Of a stretch of 64,000 nt of DNA, positions 25,901-32,988 are shown piece after piece (within the stretch, counting starts at the first letter, position 1; the number at the start of each line of letters is the position of its first letter). Where the stretch lies: positions 1 to 64,000 of the forward strand of contig NZ_LASA01000060.1 of NCBI RefSeq assembly GCF_001562015.1, written 5' to 3'. The translations under genes and the position numbers were made by a program. The notes below the pieces were generated by a model. That model saw only the letters and a program-made list of their open reading frames with translations. It searched no databases and had not been told where the DNA came from. The stretch comes from Endozoicomonas arenosclerae. Its GTDB lineage: Bacteria > Pseudomonadota > Gammaproteobacteria > Pseudomonadales > Endozoicomonadaceae.

Positions 25901-26260
25901 AGGCAGTTCAATCCTGTCGCTGGAGCTTGCAGGTTCTTCAACTGACGTTGGCAGCTTTATTGTCAGGCTTTCCAGAACCAGATCATCAATCACCAGCCGC
26001 CCTTCAAACAACATTTGGGGTTGCCACTGAAGAGTCAGCCAGTTGGCTGTGAAAGACATCTCCTGATCTGCCCAGCCCGGGTTTTTGAATACCAGGCCGT
26101 TGGGGATTGAGCCTTTAATCAACTCACCCTGAAGCTCTGGCAGCTGTGAACGTGCCAGGTTCCATAACCAGAGATTGCCTGTATGGGTGAGCAGAAGAAA
26201 CAGCACCATACAGAGGACTGCAACCAGGGTGATCAGAGTAGCCTGCAGAGCCGTCTTCAT
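22967..26260 (-). CDS. tamB: Translocation and assembly module subunit TamB
   Basis: The 1097-residue inner-membrane-anchored AsmA-like protein has a signal-anchor at residues 7-27. A very long beta-strand-rich periplasmic region ends in the conserved TamB/DUF490 C-terminal domain (from about residue 770). This includes GHLDLLQLPNKPLEGHGTIKLIEGRYRQLGQDLLIKEGKIIFQGPIDTPYL in discontinuous conserved blocks, ending in MPRLYLQVVSGL. TamB works with TamA in outer-membrane protein insertion and in phospholipid transport to the outer membrane. It overlaps tamA by 4 bp (ATGA), so the two are co-translated. Length is slightly shorter than in E. coli. Confidence 0.93.
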   Translation of the reverse strand: MKTALQATLITLVAVLCMVLFLLLTHTGNLWLWNLARSQLPELQGELIKGSIPNGLVFKNPGWADQEMSFTANWLTLQWQPQMLFEGRLVIDDLVLESLTIKLPTSVEEPASSSDRIELPEVVMPLPITLKKLTLDQGIYEQGETKEEVTDLFLSADARQSHIKIHKLHAEHALGKASLEGDITLNGNYPLSAELTVDAAPLNDQLQPETLHVSAHGSLVNYRLKATTAFVSTFLSTPEAQKAPVAQQELRVETTLKAQGSLEHIAIQRLYLSTPQGNAEVTGRFDWTHGIAWSGKVNLETLDTGTFLPDYPGMLDGVLESNFSLEGNAWHLIVSKMDISGTLRDKPVSLSGTLDVNSLFKWEVDRFNAEVGENSLSAHGHLDEQWNIEASINASKLAELYPGLKGELTGSVNITGSKEQPHLNFQLTSPSVHYLDTTIKGLSAKGDIDKKEQIIGQGRINLEALTQGSQTLNDILLEARGNEQQHEARLTTQGKELKSIISVKGSYSHEKWQGQLTRSDLNTRFGDWSLKRPVDITATPASASFSQFCLQSSPSSICIQSSQLSKDAGQLSFTIDQLAPERFKAFFPARFDWQAFLSSEGEVSWKDNQPELTLKLSSTPGTLQAYDLSGDYRQLSVEASIANNQLRSSLNFLSDKLGHSSLSVAVDDLQDQKNLSGQLNIDQLLLEIFAPFMPEVSDLNGTFSAKGRLAGTLTQPLFYGRLAIENGYANTTREIVSVSELNTYLNVNGDSGTVEGKMQVGQGSLNLGGKLDWKDLQNPSGTISLEGQNLDVKYPGIGEIRVSPKLKLALSEQIELTGIINIPWSRIDINSLPESAVSVSDDVVVIRKGQTSELHEEASKRFSMKVRIALGDDIRLDAYGLKTKLAGHLDLLQLPNKPLEGHGTIKLIEGRYRQLGQDLLIKEGKIIFQGPIDTPYLLVNAIRNPDTIEDNVEVGINVSGPVTKPEWTVYSSPEMPQQEQISYLLRGKGLEGGDSSSAQAMLVGIGVSQFGGIATSIGETFGFTDVSLDTEGSGEDTQVTIGGYIAPGLRLQYGAGVFSSVSEVKVRYELMPRLYLQVVSGLAQAVDIFYRFTIKHD

Positions 26261-27990
26261 ATCTCTGGCCCCATGGAAAAGTGCAACTTATAGGGCGTGC
26301 CGGGCTCACTGACAGCAAAAGCCAGATCCACTCTCAAGGCTCCCAGAGGTGTCACCCACCGAATACCGAAACCGGCGCCGGTTTTCCAATCGTCCTTGTA
26401 ATCATTGGTGGCCGTGCCTGAGTCTACAAAAACTGCCGCTCGCCAGTGCTCAAGAAACTGATAGTTGTACTCCACACTGAGCGCCGTCATGTATTGGGCG
26501 CCGATCAGTTTTCCATTAGCATCCTTTGGCGCAATGCTCTCATAGTTGTATCCCCTGACAGTTTGATCTCCCCCGGTAAAGAAACGAATGGATGGAGGAA
26601 TCTTGTTGACGTCGTTTATCCAGATAGCACCTTGCTCAACTCTGCCAATAAACCGGTGTTTTTCTGCCAGTGTCGTTAAACCTTTGGTACGTCCCCAAAG
26701 CTTTACGAAGTTCTGATCTGACCCCCAGAGTTTTTCAGAAAATTCAGCCTTGGACATGATCAGATAACCGCTTCTTGGATCCAGCTTCCCTCCTTTTGCA
26801 CGACGCTGGGTCATTGAAATGCCGGGAATCATCAGAAAGCTTTCACCGTCCTGCAAACCCTGTTCATAGCTTTCGTACTGGATTCGAAAAAACAGATCCC
26901 GGTCCCAGCCCTGAGGGTTTTTATTCCACTTATGGATAGCGGTTGAAGCCAGATTACTCTTGGTGTCTTCCTGCTTTTTGTACTGATAACCAGCCTGCAG
27001 GTCATAAAACTCGGTTAAAGGGTTTCCGTAAGGAATCTTGTAGCTGGAGGTCAACTCGGTTCTGGGAGCGGAGATCAATGCTTCATTGGTCAGGCTGTGC
27101 CCCCTGTCATTGATCAGAGGGATATCCCAGGTGAGAGAAAGCCTTGGCCCCTCGTCTGTGGAGTAGCCGGCACCGGTCTCTATTTCATAGTTTTTGTTGG
27201 GAGATACATTAATAAAAATCGGTACATGGTAGTTCTCGGTGCGGTTCCGCATAGGCCGGATATCAATCTGCTGAAAATACCCTGTGGAAGCCAGATCCTT
27301 GTTCAGGTTACCCAGCCGGACAGATCGGTATTTTGAACCGGGCTTGAAGGTCAGCATCTCTTCGATAAGGGCTTTAGTGTTTTCAGGGATTTCGCCATAA
27401 ACGATTTCTCCAAACCGGTAGCGTTTGCCTGAATCAAAAACCAGCTCAACATCGGCGGCATAATCGCCCGGATAAATTTTGACTGTGTGGGTTTGCATCT
27501 GGGCATCAAAAAACCCCAGCGACTGGCCCTGAGTACTTAGAGAAGATTTCAGGTCTTCATATTCACCGCTGTTGAACACCGCACCTTTTTTCAATGGCGA
27601 TCGTTTGACGATTTTTTTGAAGGTACGGTTTTTCCGGGCTTCCCCTTTCAGCTCGACTTTTATATTTCGGATCAGAATGGGTTGGCCCGGATCAACCTGA
27701 ATGTTGAGCTGATTGTGGTCCTTTGCGTCCAGCGCCATGGAAATGGTTGGGTGGTAGTAGCCCAGAGCCTTCAGGGCGTTCTGTACGGCTTCGAGAATAC
27801 TGGGTTGATAGCGAGGGAGTTGGTCTGGCTCAATAGCAGGCAGTGTCTGCAGAAAAAGCTCGGCATTACGTTTCTGGCCGTCTTTCAGGCCTTTGACGTC
27901 ATAGGTCAGAGAGGACAGAGCTTTGCTTTCAATGATCAGCATGGAAAGCAATAGAGCGACAACCTTCAGGAATGTATTCAGATTACCCAC
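26257..27990 (-). CDS. tamA: Translocation and assembly module subunit TamA
   Basis: The 577-residue Omp85-family outer-membrane protein has a signal peptide (hydrophobic residues 8-24, cleavage near SKALSS). Three POTRA-type domains follow up to about residue 265, then a 16-strand barrel with the family motif GIRWVTPLGALRVDLAF and the end HFSMGPEI. The VRGY motif (FFTGGDQTVRGYNYES) of the lid lock is present. It partners with TamB, encoded directly downstream. The start is GTG at 27990; an ATG just before it is out of frame and stops at once. Confidence 0.93.
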   Translation of the reverse strand: MGNLNTFLKVVALLLSMLIIESKALSSLTYDVKGLKDGQKRNAELFLQTLPAIEPDQLPRYQPSILEAVQNALKALGYYHPTISMALDAKDHNQLNIQVDPGQPILIRNIKVELKGEARKNRTFKKIVKRSPLKKGAVFNSGEYEDLKSSLSTQGQSLGFFDAQMQTHTVKIYPGDYAADVELVFDSGKRYRFGEIVYGEIPENTKALIEEMLTFKPGSKYRSVRLGNLNKDLASTGYFQQIDIRPMRNRTENYHVPIFINVSPNKNYEIETGAGYSTDEGPRLSLTWDIPLINDRGHSLTNEALISAPRTELTSSYKIPYGNPLTEFYDLQAGYQYKKQEDTKSNLASTAIHKWNKNPQGWDRDLFFRIQYESYEQGLQDGESFLMIPGISMTQRRAKGGKLDPRSGYLIMSKAEFSEKLWGSDQNFVKLWGRTKGLTTLAEKHRFIGRVEQGAIWINDVNKIPPSIRFFTGGDQTVRGYNYESIAPKDANGKLIGAQYMTALSVEYNYQFLEHWRAAVFVDSGTATNDYKDDWKTGAGFGIRWVTPLGALRVDLAFAVSEPGTPYKLHFSMGPEI

Positions 27991-28082
27991 TGGAGACCAT
28001 TTTGTTGTGAAGAAAAGGTGGGATAACTCGATATCCTAGAAGGTCTGTTGATGTATCTCAATAAAAAGCCATGTTCTGCTGC

Positions 28083-29285
28083 TTATTGAGTGTTGGCCGA
28101 TCCCGCGAATCTTCTTTGATGCTGCATGCTGGATAAATATTCGATGACCAGTGTATCCAGATGTTTATAAACGGCCGGATTCCCGATCAGCTGTCTCTGG
28201 CCAGCTTTCTCTAACAACATATCGAGAGTGGGTTTATTCAGTACTTTCTCACGATTGAGGTGGTCTGGTTCTATGACTTTGTTTCTAAAGCTTTGTTCCA
28301 GATAAGCAGGTAAAGGACCGCTCCTGTTTATGCCAAACAGCGCTCTTTTTACTATTTGATAAAGCTCCTGGTCTGAAGGTTGTGGCTGGGCAATGCCGAG
28401 AGCAGCGGACTTTTTGTGCCCTTTTTTACTTTTGGCTGGTTTGACCAGAGGTGCTGCCTTAACAGGCGTGTCCGGAGCAGTCGAGTCTTCAGAGGTTGAT
28501 ACCACAGCGGTTGTTGTCTGGGACGATACGGGTCTTCTGCGCTTGACTTCCCCTTTTACCCATAGCTCAACCATGTTATCGATAATGTCGTAGCAGTACT
28601 GGTTATCACGGTGCTGTGGCAGGCCAGCAACTTTCAGTAAGTGGTTTTTCAGTTTTGGATCAAGAATCAGTTGGGTCTTATCCTGGTGAGAAGCGGTCAA
28701 TTCGTTCTCAACAAAGTGTTTACGCAGGTAAGAGTGCAGTACGCCCCGGGTTAATAGAGAGACATCTACACACATCTTGAGAAAGGCTTCAGAGCAGGGC
28801 TCCAATGTTTCTTGTTCAACGGTTGATGTGCTGTCAACTGTGCCAGATATTGGTCCGCTTGTTGTTGAAGCAATATTATCTTCAATGGGTTCACTTTCCG
28901 GCAGAGGCTGGAGCAAAGGAGCAGTAAGTTTGGGCTCTTCGCTCACTGGTTGACTCATGCTCAGTTCGGGTGAGCGGGTGGAGGCTGTTGCTGGCTCCTG
29001 GAAAGAGACGGATCGTCTTATTTTGGGCAAAACTTTCAGGGTATTCCTGACTTCCCTGGCGGTAACAAACTCTCGATCTCCCCAGTTACCACGTGTTCGA
29101 CGTTCCAGATAGGTTTTCATCATCATCGCGTGGAGCTTTTCATCATCTCCCAGTCCTTCATTAACAGGAGAGACTGTGCGTAAAGACTTGGATATTTTGC
29201 CCAGATTGAGCAATACGGCATGACCCGACGGGGACAAGGTTCTCAGAATACCTAGTCTTTCTGCTCTGGGAGTTAATCCATCCAT
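28083..29285 (-). CDS. Hypothetical protein with duplicated domain and basic linkers
   Basis: I do not recognise this 400-residue protein. Residues about 165-245 and 303-386 are diverged copies of one helical domain. Both contain a YL-x3-F core, a Lys/Leu helix before KVAG or EKAG, and a closing helix with V or L about every fourth residue. They are joined by a Ser/Thr/Pro-rich linker carrying basic clusters (KRRRP, KPAKSKKGHKK) that look like nuclear localisation signals. No Sec signal is present. AAGGAG lies eight bases before the ATG. Placement between tamA and rpsF and the linker composition suggest an acquired host-directed protein; function is unknown. Confidence 0.6.
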   Translation of the reverse strand: MDGLTPRAERLGILRTLSPSGHAVLLNLGKISKSLRTVSPVNEGLGDDEKLHAMMMKTYLERRTRGNWGDREFVTAREVRNTLKVLPKIRRSVSFQEPATASTRSPELSMSQPVSEEPKLTAPLLQPLPESEPIEDNIASTTSGPISGTVDSTSTVEQETLEPCSEAFLKMCVDVSLLTRGVLHSYLRKHFVENELTASHQDKTQLILDPKLKNHLLKVAGLPQHRDNQYCYDIIDNMVELWVKGEVKRRRPVSSQTTTAVVSTSEDSTAPDTPVKAAPLVKPAKSKKGHKKSAALGIAQPQPSDQELYQIVKRALFGINRSGPLPAYLEQSFRNKVIEPDHLNREKVLNKPTLDMLLEKAGQRQLIGNPAVYKHLDTLVIEYLSSMQHQRRFAGSANTQ

Positions 29286-29696
29286 TGTTTAATCTCCTTA
29301 TGAAACAATGCGATTGAAATGAGGAAGATGTGAGCCTTAAGGCTACGCTCAAAAAGTTATTTCCATAATCCTTGCCGAGCTTTCGACCGGTCATCTGGGG
29401 AAAAGTTCCCTATATAGTTCATACACTTATTGCTTTAGGGCTTCAGAAGCCGTTATCTTCACAGGCCATCCGCTTTCCCCTGTTGCGTTTTACCGCTGGC
29501 TGACATCGGTTTTTAATTCTTGCAACCATGGTCACACTTCTCTAGAATTCGCCGTTCTTTGTATGCTGGGCGTGGTGTGCAGGCATCTTTTAGGTGACTG
29601 TTTTACCTGTCCATCTCCTTGCCTTACTGCTGTTTGAAGTGAGACGTAAGTTTCACCTTTGGAGTGGGAGGCTGTTTAACCCGTAAGGAGCAAATA
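29286..29696 (+). promoter_or_regulatory. Intergenic leader region of the rpsF operon
   Basis: No gene is seen here. The stretch must hold the promoters of the divergent hypothetical gene and of rpsF. A small hairpin, GTGAGAC (29639-29645) with GTTTCAC (29650-29656), stands about 40 bp before the rpsF start, and CCG lies just before the ribosome site TAAGGAG. Leaders of rpsF are known to be bound by the S6:S18 complex in many bacteria. Whether this hairpin is that structure cannot be settled by eye. Confidence 0.35.
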
Positions 29697-30119
29697 ATGC
29701 GTCATTACGAGATTGTTTTTCTGGTACATCCTGACCAGAGCGAGCAAGTACCAGGCATGATAGAGCGTTACACACGTGCTATCAGCGAAAACGGCGGTCA
29801 GGTACACCGTCTTGAAGACTGGGGCCGCCGTCAGCTGGCTTACCCAATCAACAAGATCCACAAAGCTCACTACGTTCTGATGAACATCGAGTGCAGCAAC
29901 GAGATCCTGGACGAACTGACAGATAACTTCCGTTACAACGACGCAGTTATCCGTAACATGGTGATCCGTCGTGATGAGGCCGTTTCCGAGCCATCCATCA
30001 TGATGCAGGCTGAAGAGAAGCGTGAGCGCCGTGACGATCGTCGTGAAGAGCGTCGCGAAGAAGCTGCTGAAGCTCCAGAAGCTGCTGCTGAAGAAGTAGC
30101 TGAAGAAGCTGCTGAGTAA
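29697..30119 (+). CDS. rpsF: 30S ribosomal protein S6
   Basis: The 140-residue S6 starts [21 protein letters not shown] at ATG 29697, with TAAGGAG upstream. The RNA-binding fold spans residues 1-100, including [23 protein letters not shown]. The C-terminus is a long Arg/Glu then Ala/Glu tail ([17 protein letters not shown]), as in gammaproteobacterial S6, where glutamates may be added post-translationally. First gene of the ribosomal operon. Confidence 0.96.
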   Translation: MRHYEIVFLVHPDQSEQVPGMIERYTRAISENGGQVHRLEDWGRRQLAYPINKIHKAHYVLMNIECSNEILDELTDNFRYNDAVIRNMVIRRDEAVSEPSIMMQAEEKRERRDDRREERREEAAEAPEAAAEEVAEEAAE

Positions 30120-30181
30120 GTCGTCCTTGGTCCATATGGATTAAGAACATCACCATTTGTTGAATTCAAGGAGACGTTGCA

Positions 30182-30406
30182 ATGGCACGTTTTTTCCGCC
30201 GCAGAAAGTTCTGCCGTTTCACCGCTGAAGGCGTGAAAGAGATCGATTACAAAGATCTGAACACTCTGAAAGCTTATGTTTCTGAAACTGGCAAGATCGT
30301 ACCAAGCCGCATCACCGGTACCAAAGCCCGTTATCAGCGTCAGCTGGCGACAGCTATCAAGCGTGCGCGTTACATCGCACTGCTGCCATACACTGATCGT
30401 CACTGA
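30182..30406 (+). CDS. rpsR: 30S ribosomal protein S18
   Basis: The 74-residue S18 has the usual start [17 protein letters not shown] and the end [14 protein letters not shown]. It partners with S6 in the 30S platform. AAGGAGACG precedes the ATG. priB, found between rpsF and rpsR in enterobacteria, is absent from the 62-bp gap. Confidence 0.97.
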   Translation: MARFFRRRKFCRFTAEGVKEIDYKDLNTLKAYVSETGKIVPSRITGTKARYQRQLATAIKRARYIALLPYTDRH

Positions 30407-30442
30407 TCAGTCGGCAAACTTTGGAACTGAAGGTATTGCTTG

Positions 30443-31315
30443 ATGCGTAAACTGGCGGAACTGGCAATGAAAAGCCCGAAACACTCGCTGTTTCTGGCAG
30501 TCATATTTGCCTGTATTCCCATGCTTTTCTGGCTGAGTGCGGCCATTGTATCTCTGGTGATACTGCGTCGCGGCATTGACCACGGACTGAAAGTCCTGAT
30601 GTGGGCTCTGTTACCTGGAATCGCCTGGGCCGCCTTTGGTCAGCACAGCGTATTGATAGGGCTGGTAACAACATCGTTACTGGCTTGTGTCCTGCGCCAG
30701 ACTGTCTCCTGGCCTAAAACCCTGCTGGCCGTTGTGCCGCTGGGTGGTCTCGTGGCTTTTGCCATGTACCAGATATCGCCACAGATGATCAGTGCCATGG
30801 CTGATACTGTGATGGAGTTTCTGAAAAAGAGTCTCCAGAACAGTGGCAGTGAAGGTGCTCTTCAGATGGGTGAACATCTGAGACAGATTCTGGAATACGG
30901 TGTGGCAGGTGCCTTGGCCTGGGTGCACATACTGTTTTGTGTACTGGCTCTGGTACTGGCACGTTCCTGGCAGGCAGGTTTGTATAACCCCGGCGGATTC
31001 GGCGAAGAATTCCGTCAGGTGCGTTTACCTGCTGCTGCAGGAGTAGTGCTACTGGCCATTACTTTGATGGGTTCAGCCTTGTCACCGATGTTGACAGCTC
31101 TGGTACCCATCGCATCGCTGCCCCTGTTTATCGCAGGCCTGTCACTGGTCCACGGACTGGTGAAACTGCGTCAGCTGGGCAGCTTCTGGTTGATTGGCAT
31201 CTATATGCTGTTGATCACCCTTACGCAACTGGCATACCCGGTTATCGTTTTGACTGCTTGTCTTGACAGTCTGTTTGACTTTCGCAACCGCGTAAATCAA
31301 CAGACTCAGGGCTGA
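30443..31315 (+). CDS. Conserved membrane protein between rpsR and rplI
   Basis: The 290-residue integral membrane protein has about eight helices, with short positively charged loops such as RKLAELAMKSPKH at the start. An equivalent membrane protein lies between rpsR and rplI in pseudomonads and relatives, so the context is conserved, but no function is established. The ATG at 30443 is preferred over the adjacent TTG, with AAGG upstream. Confidence 0.75.
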   Translation: MRKLAELAMKSPKHSLFLAVIFACIPMLFWLSAAIVSLVILRRGIDHGLKVLMWALLPGIAWAAFGQHSVLIGLVTTSLLACVLRQTVSWPKTLLAVVPLGGLVAFAMYQISPQMISAMADTVMEFLKKSLQNSGSEGALQMGEHLRQILEYGVAGALAWVHILFCVLALVLARSWQAGLYNPGGFGEEFRQVRLPAAAGVVLLAITLMGSALSPMLTALVPIASLPLFIAGLSLVHGLVKLRQLGSFWLIGIYMLLITLTQLAYPVIVLTACLDSLFDFRNRVNQQTQG

Positions 31316-31347
31316 CAGGCACTTGGTATTGAGGTAAGAGGCTAGCG

Positions 31348-31794
31348 ATGGACGTTATCCTGCTTGAGAAAATTGCCAATCTTGGCAACCTGGGCGACAA
31401 GGTAACCGTTAAAGCCGGTTACGGTCGTAACTTTCTGATTCCTTTCAGCAAGGCTGTGCCTGCTTCCAAGGAAAATGTTGAAGCTTTTGAAGCTCGCCGT
31501 GCTGAGCTGGAAAAGGCTGCTAACGAGAAGCTGGCTGCTGCTGAGAAGCGTGCAGCTGAAATGGCTGAAATCGAACTGACCCTGACCGCCAAAGCGGGCG
31601 ATGAAGGCAAGCTGTTCGGTTCTATCGGCCCACGTGATCTGGCTGAAGCCATCACTGGTGCTGGCGTTGAAGTAGCTAAAAGCGAAATCCGCATGGCTGA
31701 AGGTCCTATCCGCGCTACTGGCGAATACGACATCGGCATCCAGCTGCACACTGACATTGCAGCTACTATCAAGGTATTCGTTGAAGCTGAATAA
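31348..31794 (+). CDS. rplI: 50S ribosomal protein L9
   Basis: The 148-residue L9 has the N-terminal domain ([32 protein letters not shown]), the long exposed helix rich in Ala/Glu/Lys, and the C-terminal domain with [14 protein letters not shown]. It ends the rpsF operon with a strong terminator. dnaB, its usual neighbour, lies 10.8 kb away here. Confidence 0.97.
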   Translation: MDVILLEKIANLGNLGDKVTVKAGYGRNFLIPFSKAVPASKENVEAFEARRAELEKAANEKLAAAEKRAAEMAEIELTLTAKAGDEGKLFGSIGPRDLAEAITGAGVEVAKSEIRMAEGPIRATGEYDIGIQLHTDIAATIKVFVEAE

Positions 31795-31820
31795 GTTCTG
31801 CTTTAGCTACGCTTGATACA

Positions 31821-31856
31821 AAATACCCGTGAGTTTCGGCTCACGGGTATTTTTTT
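31821..31856 (+). terminator. Rho-independent terminator of the rpsF-rplI operon
   Basis: A 13-bp perfect stem, AAATACCCGTGAG (31821-31833) with CTCACGGGTATTT (31840-31852), encloses a 6-nt loop TTTCGG. A T-run follows. Confidence 0.93.
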
Positions 31857-32041
31857 ATGTACAGGGACGTACGGTATCCTGACAATGCACGACTACAGGA
31901 TGTAAGAGTTAGAGTGAAGCAGGAGCCCGAGCCGGGGAGCAATTGTCAGGGTGGAGGCTTTTTAAGAATATTAAATTTCAAATATATCCGGTAAAGACAG
32001 CTATAAATATGGGCTGAGAGTTCTTACTTGGATGTTGATAA

Positions 32042-32854
32042 TTGTATAAAAAGAAAAGTATCTGCTTTTGGCTGAGTCTTTTTCTGTTCTCGGCTGTTCT
32101 CAATGCACAGCCTTTCTATTGCCCGGAGTGTAATCGGTTTTTAGCAGGGAAAAACTGCCATCTGCACCGAGGATGTGGCGTTCAGATTCTTCCTGAGCTG
32201 AATTTGTTTCTGGCGTATCAGCCGCCTTCCGGTACCGATGAACCGCCTATTCTGGATTTTGGGCAAGGCAATATCAGTTTTCAGGATATGCAGCAGACTG
32301 TGTATCAGTCTGGTTTTGAAGGATGGGAGTCAACAGTTCAGGTTGTTTCTGTACCTGCTCAGGGGATTAGTCAAATCAGTGTCAAAGACAGCCGGTTGAA
32401 AAACCATCTTTTAAGAAGCCGAAAGGCAACACTGAGAGAAATAAGAAGGCAGCTGAAAAAAATCCTTCCTAAAGATGATTTTACCGGCCGTAAGAGGCGG
32501 GAGTTATTGGCAGCTCGTCGCGATCAAAGTCAGTGGGTGTTTATTCACCTCGTCTTTGATCAGGATGCTATGGTGCTCTGGTTGGACGGACATGATGCTG
32601 CTCTCAGCTTTGATAATTATGGAGAGGTTTATTTTCTGTTGCAGGAGTTGCTGCACTCTATGGGACTGACCGCAGTCTTTCATTTCTCAATAGATGTTTC
32701 TGAAGACGTTTCTGAGGTCTCTTCAGATTCGGGGGTTGGGGATTCCGAGAATACATCTGTGGGCCATGTTAGTCAGTATGATTCGTCAGAGGATGAGTCT
32801 GATCTATCTGATCTGAGTGACTTGGAAGATGAAAACCTTGATTCAGGCAGTTAA
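32042..32854 (+). CDS. Secreted hypothetical protein with acidic Ser/Asp tail
   Basis: I do not recognise this 270-residue protein. It starts at TTG 32042 and opens on a clear Sec signal peptide (KKKSICFWLSLFLFSAVLNA). A small Cys/His cluster follows (CPECNRF, then C-x-L-H-x2-C), which may bind zinc. The middle contains a basic helix (RSRKATLREIRRQLKKI). The last 55 residues are a Ser/Asp/Glu repeat with three SDLSDLED-like units. The tail resembles eukaryotic casein-kinase-2 substrates, which is suggestive only. It lies in the accessory insert between rplI and dnaB. Confidence 0.6.
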   Translation: MYKKKSICFWLSLFLFSAVLNAQPFYCPECNRFLAGKNCHLHRGCGVQILPELNLFLAYQPPSGTDEPPILDFGQGNISFQDMQQTVYQSGFEGWESTVQVVSVPAQGISQISVKDSRLKNHLLRSRKATLREIRRQLKKILPKDDFTGRKRRELLAARRDQSQWVFIHLVFDQDAMVLWLDGHDAALSFDNYGEVYFLLQELLHSMGLTAVFHFSIDVSEDVSEVSSDSGVGDSENTSVGHVSQYDSSEDESDLSDLSDLEDENLDSGS

Positions 32855-32894
32855 GCTCAAAATAGCTTACTGACGGGTCAATGAAAATTTAAGA

Positions 32895-32923
32895 CTGTCA
32901 CATTAAAGACATCTTACTGTAAT
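32895..32923 (+). promoter_or_regulatory. PHO-box-like repeats upstream of the first phoX paralogue
   Basis: CTGTCAC, AAGACAT and CTGTAAT are three 7-bp units separated by 4-bp spacers, the 11-bp period of PHO boxes. The first and third units fit CTGTCAT well; the second is weak. The core can also be read as a TGTC-N8-GACA palindrome, which recurs upstream of the second paralogue. PhoB control would suit PhoX but is inferred. Confidence 0.45.
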
Positions 32924-32988
32924 GCTTATGTCGTTTAATACCTGCGGCTTAGACAAGAATTAAAGCTGGCTCGCAGTATAGGTGTAAC

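Noticed and set aside
32895-32923. A definite PhoB regulon call from the upstream repeats
   Set aside because: One of three 7-bp units is poor and the palindromic reading competes, so it is kept only as a candidate site.
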